Origin: a virus | Direction: 5' to 3' (one strand) | Virus record (IMG/VR): IMGVR_UViG_3300047557_000972 | Coordinates: 1-44,501 of that record | DNA: 44,501 nucleotides | Notes under the pieces: model-generated | The model's database searches: none | What the model was told of the DNA's origin: nothing | The model's input: only the letters and a program-made list of their open reading frames with translations | In this document: piece by piece, positions 23,011 to 27,145 of the stretch | Layout of the letters: each line of letters opens with the position of its first letter | Numbering within the stretch: position 1 is the first letter of the stretch | Program-made: the position numbers and the translations under genes

Positions 23011-23823
23011 ATGCACCCCTTCCAAAAGTCTGGCCTCGGTCTGGCCCCCTTCCGTTGCGTTGGCGTTCAGGAGAACGTCTATGTCTCCGGTGGCTACGCA
23101 CAAGCCGGTGGCTCGTGCGACTACTGCGGCACGGGCATTCGCTGGGAGTTCCTGATCCGCAGCGCCGACAACCGGACCTTTAAGGTCGGCTGCGACTGCG
23201 TCGAGAAGACCTACAGGGAGTACGGCGTCGAGGTCGAGGGCTTCAAGGCCGTCCGCCTGGAGCACGCCCGCCAGCGCCGTCAGGCCGGTGCTCAGGCCCG
23301 CCGTGAGGCCCGCCAGAAGGCCTGGGAAGAGCAGCGTGCAGTGTGGGCTGCAGAGCGCCAGGAAGCCGGTGCTGCATGGCGTGAAGAGCACGCCGAACTG
23401 ATCGCCCGTATCGAGCAGCGCAAAAGCTCCAACGAGTTCCTGTTCGCGATGGCTGATGCCATCAAGCAATATGGCAAGCTCACGGAGCGCCAGCAGGTTA
23501 GCGTGGAGCGTTCGCTGGAGATCCTGGAGCGCCAGGAGCAGCAGCGCAAGACCAGCCGCCATGTAGGCACCCCTGGCCAGCGTATCAAGGGCGCGAAGCT
23601 CCGCGTAACCCGCTGCATCGTGATCGGCCGGGAGCCTTTCTATCCCTACGCCCCCCGGTATCTCGTGGCTCTGGAGGACGAGGCTGGCAACGCCCTGACT
23701 TGGTTCACGGGTAACGGTCTGAATCCTTGCAATGAGTTCGAGCCGGCCGCGTTCACTGTGAAGGACCACTCGGTGTACAACGGCATCCAGCAGACCGTGG
23801 TGCAGCGCGTGGCGTTTAAGTAA
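23011..23823 (+). CDS. Zinc-binding phage protein with long coiled coil
   Basis: 270 aa. The N-terminal domain has SCDYCGTGIRWEFLIRSADN and FKVGCDCVEKTYREYG (CxxC and CxC), a probable zinc site. Residues of about 80-180 are an Arg/Glu/Ala-rich coiled coil. The C-terminal domain (IKGAKLRVTRCIVIGREPFY, then FTGNGLNPCNEFEPAAFTVK and YNGIQQTVVQRV) looks like a small beta domain that occurs in other phage proteins with the same N-terminus. Function unknown; nucleic-acid binding is plausible. It has its own promoter (P3). Confidence 0.75.
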   Translation: MHPFQKSGLGLAPFRCVGVQENVYVSGGYAQAGGSCDYCGTGIRWEFLIRSADNRTFKVGCDCVEKTYREYGVEVEGFKAVRLEHARQRRQAGAQARREARQKAWEEQRAVWAAERQEAGAAWREEHAELIARIEQRKSSNEFLFAMADAIKQYGKLTERQQVSVERSLEILERQEQQRKTSRHVGTPGQRIKGAKLRVTRCIVIGREPFYPYAPRYLVALEDEAGNALTWFTGNGLNPCNEFEPAAFTVKDHSVYNGIQQTVVQRVAFK

Positions 23824-23833
23824 CCGCACGAAC

Positions 23834-23905
23834 AAGTCAGGATTTGGCCCACAAGTCGAATCCTGACTTATACTGCGAGCACTGCATCAGCAGGCAACCA
23901 AGGAG
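23834..23905 (+). promoter_or_regulatory. Promoter P4 with flanking inverted repeat and leader hairpin
   Basis: TTGGCC (23844-23849), 19-nt spacer, TATACT (23869-23874). AAGTCAGGATT (23834-23844) and AATCCTGACTT (23859-23869) form a perfect 11-bp inverted repeat around the promoter core. The leader has CACTGC (23880-23885), GCAGG (23890-23894), then CAACCAAGGAG ending at 23905; ATG at 23913. Confidence 0.7.
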
Positions 23906-23912
23906 ATCTGAG

Positions 23913-24185
23913 ATGAAGCGCGATTACTTGTTCGACTTTCTGTATGACTTGGACGAGGAGACGAGCGTCACGGTGTACGTGACTGACGTTGACTTTGGTA
24001 GTCCGGGTCAGACCTGGGGGCCTCCGGAGCGGTGCTACCCGCCCGAGCCTGCGGAGATCTGCTGGCACGCCGCGAACGAGGACGGCAAGGAGCCGGCTCT
24101 CACGAACAGCCAGATCGAGGCGATCGAAGAGCTTGCCTGGGAAAAGGCGCAGGATCTGCAGGAAGAGCCCGACTACGACGATTGA
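23913..24185 (+). CDS. Small acidic protein, unknown
   Basis: 90 aa from ATG 23913, placed 7 nt after the P4 leader ribosome site; the open frame starts earlier but covers the promoter. The sequence DYLFDFLYDLDEETSVTVYV, then YPPEPAEICWHAANEDGKEP and IEELAWEKAQDLQEEPDYDD, is strongly acidic, ending in a run of Asp/Glu. Such DNA-mimic-like charge is common among phage host-takeover proteins, but nothing specific supports that here. Confidence 0.7.
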   Translation: MKRDYLFDFLYDLDEETSVTVYVTDVDFGSPGQTWGPPERCYPPEPAEICWHAANEDGKEPALTNSQIEAIEELAWEKAQDLQEEPDYDD

Positions 24186-24194
24186 CCACACGCA

Positions 24195-24266
24195 TAAGTC
24201 GGGATTTGACACTGCGTTGAATCCCGGCTTACAATGCAGGCACTGCACAACGCAGGTAACAAGGAG
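24195..24266 (+). promoter_or_regulatory. Promoter P5 with flanking inverted repeat and leader hairpin
   Basis: TTGACA (24206-24211), 18-nt spacer, TACAAT (24230-24235). TAAGTCGGGATT (24195-24206) pairs with AATCCCGGCTTA (24220-24231), 12 positions with one G-T. Relative to P4 the A-T pair in the arms is replaced by G-C on both sides. Leader: CACTGC (24241-24246), GCAGG (24252-24256), TAACAAGGAG ending 24266; ATG at 24273. Confidence 0.75.
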
Positions 24267-24272
24267 TCAAAC

Positions 24273-24518
24273 ATGATCAAGCTGCCCGCCAATCCAGACC
24301 GTCTGTGGCAACTCGCCCAGGTCAAGGAGTTCGTCAAGCAAGTGCAAGGCAAGGTAGGCTGTGGCTGGGACTATCTGTCCGAGCCGATGCGTTCGGCCAT
24401 GATTGCCGAGAAGGCTCTCTTCATCGTCACCGGCCTGGAGCGTGGTGACATCCCCTGTGCTGCCATCGGCTGCCTGCGCCGCGATATGCTGATCGTCGCC
24501 GGCCTGCTCGACGCCTAA
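24273..24518 (+). CDS. Small helical protein, unknown
   Basis: 81 aa, 6 nt after the P5 leader ribosome site. It reads NPDRLWQLAQVKEFVKQVQG, CGWDYLSEPMRSAMIAEKAL, and GLERGDIPCAAIGCLRRDML: three or four helices with three cysteines. No domain recognised. It is followed 16 nt later by the 24535 gene, probably in the same transcript. Confidence 0.7.
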   Translation: MIKLPANPDRLWQLAQVKEFVKQVQGKVGCGWDYLSEPMRSAMIAEKALFIVTGLERGDIPCAAIGCLRRDMLIVAGLLDA

Positions 24519-24534
24519 GCCGAGGAGAAGCATC

Positions 24535-24858
24535 ATGCAAGTCGAAGCCCGCATCGCCATCGAGCGCAAGGTCGTCAGGCACCTGATCCGCACGGCCAAG
24601 AAGCATGGCTACTCTGTGGTTAAGGTTTGGGACGGTGGAGAGTACGTCCCCACGCCCACTGAGCGCGAGGCCCTGGACGCAGTCTTTAGCGTGGACGAGA
24701 GCCTCATCCGGTTCAAGCACCCCGAAGAGCCCAAGGCCCACTGCGCAGTCATCGTGCTGGGCAACAGTGGCTGGGACGCCATCGCGGACGCCAGCATGGG
24801 AGAACGCTGGGACAAGGTCATGGACGAGGCCCAGGACTACGCAGATAGGTTCTGCTGA
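24535..24858 (+). CDS. Small alpha/beta protein, unknown
   Basis: 107 aa with GAGGAG upstream of ATG 24535. RKVVRHLIRTAKKHGYSVVK, VWDGGEYVPTPTEREALDAV, SLIRFKHPEE, CAVIVLGNSGWDAIADASMG. The strand-helix order and GNSGWDxIxDxS segment recur in phage proteins encoded ahead of terminase, of unknown role. Last gene of the P5 transcript before the terminase small subunit. Confidence 0.7.
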   Translation: MQVEARIAIERKVVRHLIRTAKKHGYSVVKVWDGGEYVPTPTEREALDAVFSVDESLIRFKHPEEPKAHCAVIVLGNSGWDAIADASMGERWDKVMDEAQDYADRFC

Positions 24859-24863
24859 GATAA

Positions 24864-24886
24864 ACTCCGGCCCAACAACCCGGAGT
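24864..24886 (+). promoter_or_regulatory. Hairpin covering the terminase small subunit ribosome site
   Basis: ACTCCGG (24864-24870) and CCGGAGT (24880-24886) form a perfect 7-bp stem with a 9-nt loop. The 3' arm contains GGAG (24882-24885), the only ribosome site for the ATG at 24892, so translation of the small terminase should need the stem to open. Confidence 0.6.
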
Positions 24887-24891
24887 CAACC

Positions 24892-25479
24892 ATGCCCCGC
24901 AAAGCCACCAAAACGCCCCAGGAGCCACCAAAGCCCAAAGACAAGGGTAAGGTGGCTTCAACGCTTCCAGCGGCCCCTAAAGGGCGTATGGGCAGGCCCT
25001 CCATCTACTCCCAGCAGATAGCAGCAGAGATCTGCACCCGCATCGCTCAAGGGGAAAGCCTGAGATCCATCTGCAGGGACGACGCCATGCCGTCAATGGC
25101 AAGTGTGTTCTTGTGGCTCGCGCAGAAGCCAGATTTCTCTGAGCAATACGCTCGCGCACGGGAGGAGCAGGCTGAGGTTCACGCTGATGCAATCGTGGCC
25201 ATTGCTGATGAGACGCCTGATGTGGAAGAGGTGCGTGACCGAGAGGGGAACGTGCTGGATCTGAAGATGCACAGCGCGTATGTGCAGTGGCAGAAGAACC
25301 GCATCGACGCCAGGAAGTGGGTGGCAGCCAAGCTCAAGCCCAAGAAGTATGGCGACCGCGTAGCCCTTGCAGGAGACCCTGAGAGCCCGATCAAGGTCGA
25401 GGCTGAAGTGCAGGCCGACAAGCTCTTCCAGGCCCTCCTAACGAACGCAGAGTTGAAGAAGCAGGTAGATGCATCGTAA
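24892..25479 (+). CDS. terS: Terminase small subunit, Sf6-like
   Basis: 195 aa. After a Lys/Pro-rich N-terminus, GRPSIYSQQIAAEICTRIAQ, GESLRSICRDDAMPSMASVF, LWLAQKPDFSEQYARAREEQ give the helix-turn-helix DNA-recognition domain of Sf6-type small terminases, followed by the oligomerisation part (DAIVAIADETPD) and the family's NRIDARKWVAAKLKPKKYGD motif. It recognises the phage pac/cos DNA and stimulates TerL. Unusually, it is separated from TerL by seven small genes. Its ribosome site lies in a hairpin. Confidence 0.9.
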   Translation: MPRKATKTPQEPPKPKDKGKVASTLPAAPKGRMGRPSIYSQQIAAEICTRIAQGESLRSICRDDAMPSMASVFLWLAQKPDFSEQYARAREEQAEVHADAIVAIADETPDVEEVRDREGNVLDLKMHSAYVQWQKNRIDARKWVAAKLKPKKYGDRVALAGDPESPIKVEAEVQADKLFQALLTNAELKKQVDAS

Positions 25480-25663
25480 CTTAGTTACGGTCAGTGAAGA
25501 TGAGAGTGCCGAAAAACACGGGGTTCTAGGTAACTCTGGTTACGGCTGCAAGACTTGCCGGTGGTCGAGCCAGACTCCTGCGCTGGTGCTGTGGTGTGGG
25601 TTCTTCGAGCGTCCCTGCTACCTGCCGTGCCCTCAGTACACCTACGAGCCGGGGACTCTTTAA
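25469..25663 (+). CDS. Cys-rich mini-protein
   Basis: 64 aa, overlapping the end of the terminase small subunit by 11 nt. GYGCKTCRWS, LVLWCGFFERPCYLPCPQY and YEPGTL: a CxxC followed by three more Cys, probably a small zinc-binding fold. Short phage proteins ending in YEPGT with the same Cys spacing are common. No obvious ribosome site, so expression may depend on coupling to the terminase gene. Confidence 0.6.
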   Translation: MHRNLVTVSEDESAEKHGVLGNSGYGCKTCRWSSQTPALVLWCGFFERPCYLPCPQYTYEPGTL

Positions 25664-25683
25664 CCCTCCGTGTAAGTAGGATA

Positions 25684-25743
25684 TTGACACAAGCGTCCAA
25701 GATGCGCTTATACTGTGCTCCATCGACACACCAACTGGAGCAC
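25684..25743 (+). promoter_or_regulatory. Promoter P6 and ribosome-site hairpin
   Basis: TTGACA (25684-25689), 19-nt spacer, TATACT (25709-25714). The core is very like P1 (both have AGCGT in the spacer and CTTATACTG at the end). The leader differs from P1-P5: GTGCTCCA (25715-25722) pairs perfectly with TGGAGCAC (25736-25743), and the 3' arm holds the GGAG ribosome site for ATG 25747. Confidence 0.75.
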
Positions 25744-25746
25744 GAC

Positions 25747-25938
25747 ATGGACAACTACGACGCCAACAACGCCGAGCACCGCATGGTGCTGGCACTCGAC
25801 TTCGTCGCCCGCGCCGGAGCGACAGAACCCGCCCTCGACCGAGCGGCGCATCAGTACCAAGTTGACCGCGAAGCGCTGACCGCGCAGTACGACCAGCAAT
25901 ACCTGCGCTGGGCGGCGGATCGCGGGCTGGACAACTGA
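25747..25938 (+). CDS. Small acidic helical protein, unknown
   Basis: 63 aa from ATG 25747 just after the P6 hairpin; the open frame upstream covers the promoter. It reads NAEHRMVLALDFVARAGATE, then AAHQYQVDREALTAQYDQQY. Helical, two halves of about 25 residues, no cysteine. Has its own promoter and a buried ribosome site. Function unknown. Confidence 0.7.
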   Translation: MDNYDANNAEHRMVLALDFVARAGATEPALDRAAHQYQVDREALTAQYDQQYLRWAADRGLDN

Positions 25939-25945
25939 CAAACCC

Positions 25946-25979
25946 CGCTGGTGCCAGCGGCCTGCCCCAGCGGCAGGCC
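25946..25979 (+). promoter_or_regulatory. Tandem GC hairpins between small genes
   Basis: CGCTGG/CCAGCG (25946-25959, very tight loop) is followed by GGCCTGCC (25959-25966), loop CCAGC, GGCAGGCC (25972-25979), a perfect 8-bp stem. No T-run follows. They may stabilise the upstream message or weaken read-through to the 26008 gene. Confidence 0.5.
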
Positions 25980-26007
25980 AGTGTCACCCACAACCACAGG
26001 AGCCACC

Positions 26008-26295
26008 ATGACCGCAGATCAAGTCCGAGCCCTCGTCGCCGCCAAGTACCCCGGCGTGCTGCAGTCCCCTCTGGCCCAGGCCATGCACGGCGCGAGCAGC
26101 ATGGCCATGCTGGAAGCCAGCGATGCCGATGTGGTGGCGTTGCGCGGCGAGGCGCTGGAGCACGCCCGCGCCTGCCTCCGCGCCTGTGGCGGCTGGACGG
26201 TCGAGACGCTCGGCCACAACATTGAGAGCGCGTTCGGCGGCGACCTCGATGCCGACGAGTGCGACGAGATCGCCCGCAGGGCGCTGGGACTCTGA
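26008..26295 (+). CDS. Small helical protein, unknown
   Basis: 95 aa from ATG 26008 with CAGGAG upstream; the in-frame ATG at 25951 lies in the hairpin region and has no ribosome site. TADQVRALVAAKYPGVLQSP, then EALEHARACLRACGGWTVET and LDADECDEIARRALGL. Acidic, helical, Cys in the middle. G+C is higher than in the neighbours. No known function. Confidence 0.7.
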   Translation: MTADQVRALVAAKYPGVLQSPLAQAMHGASSMAMLEASDADVVALRGEALEHARACLRACGGWTVETLGHNIESAFGGDLDADECDEIARRALGL

Positions 26296-26298
26296 GCA

Positions 26299-26478
26299 GT
26301 GAGCCGCATCGTTACACACTGCGTGAACCCGCCCGTGCCGACGCGGCAGTGGGATTGGGTGGCATACATCGAAGGCGATGAGGAGGCGAACGGCCCAACC
26401 GGGCGCGGACCGACAGAAGCAGAAGCTCTGCGCGACCTGTGCGAGCAGCTTGCCGACCTCTCCAATCACAGGGCTTAA
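26299..26478 (+). CDS. 59-aa phage mini-protein (PPxPxRxxDW type)
   Basis: GTG 26299, 3 nt after the previous stop; TAA at 26476. MSRIVTHCVNPPVPTRQWDW, VAYIEGDEEANGPTGRGPTE, AEALRDLCEQLADLSNHRA. This is a recognisable small phage protein type: NPPIPxRxxDWxA, then GxxGxGxTxxEAxxxLxEQ. The GTG start has only a weak ribosome site, so it is likely coupled to the 26008 gene. Function unassigned. Confidence 0.7.
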   Translation: MSRIVTHCVNPPVPTRQWDWVAYIEGDEEANGPTGRGPTEAEALRDLCEQLADLSNHRA

Positions 26479-26502
26479 TCAGCCTCACCACAGGAGAACG
26501 AC

Positions 26503-26673
26503 ATGGACCAGTACGAAGAGCACCTCGCCCACAGCGCCCCCTGCTCCAGCCAGTGGGACGGCTTCGACCGGGGCGACACCTGCTACTGTTATGAGGATGG
26601 CACGCCCTACGGGGCTGCGATCCAAGCCTCCGGCCCCGATCTAGAAGACGACTGGGCTGACATCCCCTTCTAA
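26503..26673 (+). CDS. 56-aa acidic protein ending in an SSB-like tip
   Basis: ATG 26503 with CAGGAG upstream; TAA at 26671. MDQYEEHLAHSAPCSSQWDG, FDRGDTCYCYEDGTPYGAAI, QASGPDLEDDWADIPF. The acidic last nine residues EDDWADIPF resemble the DDLDDIPF tip of this phage's own SSB-like protein and the DDIPF tip of bacterial SSB. It could compete for, or recruit, SSB-interacting host proteins. That is inference from the tip alone. Confidence 0.65.
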   Translation: MDQYEEHLAHSAPCSSQWDGFDRGDTCYCYEDGTPYGAAIQASGPDLEDDWADIPF

Positions 26674-26675
26674 CT

Positions 26676-26939
26676 ATGTACACCCTACGAGTCACCCCCA
26701 CCATCCTCAACGAGTGGCAGGTACGCTGCATCGAGGACGTTATCCCTGGCTTGGGCTCCATTGGCAAGCCTGGGAACATCGCGGTCTCCCAGGAGACCCT
26801 GAAGGAGATCAAGGCCGACTGCGAGTTCATGCTCGACGCCAACGGCCCGGACCTCTACCCCAGTGAACGGGCGGCGTACCGGGCGATGCTCAAGCAGTGC
26901 AAGCTTGCTCTCTCTGTCGGCCCGGTGGAGACAGTATGA
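26676..26939 (+). CDS. Small protein, unknown
   Basis: 87 aa. Starts 2 nt after the previous stop, no clear ribosome site, so coupled translation is likely. YTLRVTPTILNEWQVRCIED, AVSQETLKEIKADCEFMLDA, SERAAYRAMLKQCKLALSV. A short beta segment followed by helices; LxxYxxLLKQ-like ending is common in small phage proteins. It overlaps the next gene by ATGA. Confidence 0.65.
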   Translation: MYTLRVTPTILNEWQVRCIEDVIPGLGSIGKPGNIAVSQETLKEIKADCEFMLDANGPDLYPSERAAYRAMLKQCKLALSVGPVETV

Positions 26940-27145
26940 GCGGCGGCAGCGTGACACTACCCGCTGACGTTGCCCGCTGCGAAGGGCGTGAGGCTGATCA
27001 CCCATACTACAGGGAGTGTGAGCACTGCCTGAGGCGGACCAGTCCCCCGCACGAGCGGTCTGACTGGCTCGCGCTTCCGGTCTGGATCATTGGCTGGGGC
27101 GGGCACGGGGAATGTCCTGACAAGATAGATGAGCGACCTGATTGA
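26936..27145 (+). CDS. Zinc-binding mini-protein overlapping terL
   Basis: 69 aa from ATG 26936 (ATGA overlap); the frame opens further upstream only as a shadow. VARCEGREADHPYYRECEHC, then LRRTSPPHERSDWLALPVWI and HGECPDKIDERPD: two Cys pairs (C12, C27/C30, C60) consistent with a small zinc fold of a type common in phage mini-proteins (ARCxG......C..C.RR.SP). It overlaps the terminase large subunit start by 17 nt. Confidence 0.65.
   Translation: MSGGSVTLPADVARCEGREADHPYYRECEHCLRRTSPPHERSDWLALPVWIIGWGGHGECPDKIDERPD

Noticed and set aside
22978-23835. 285-aa open frame antisense to the 23011 gene
   Set aside because: Plus-strand gene has promoter, leader and ribosome site; the antisense frame would start inside the next promoter and has none.
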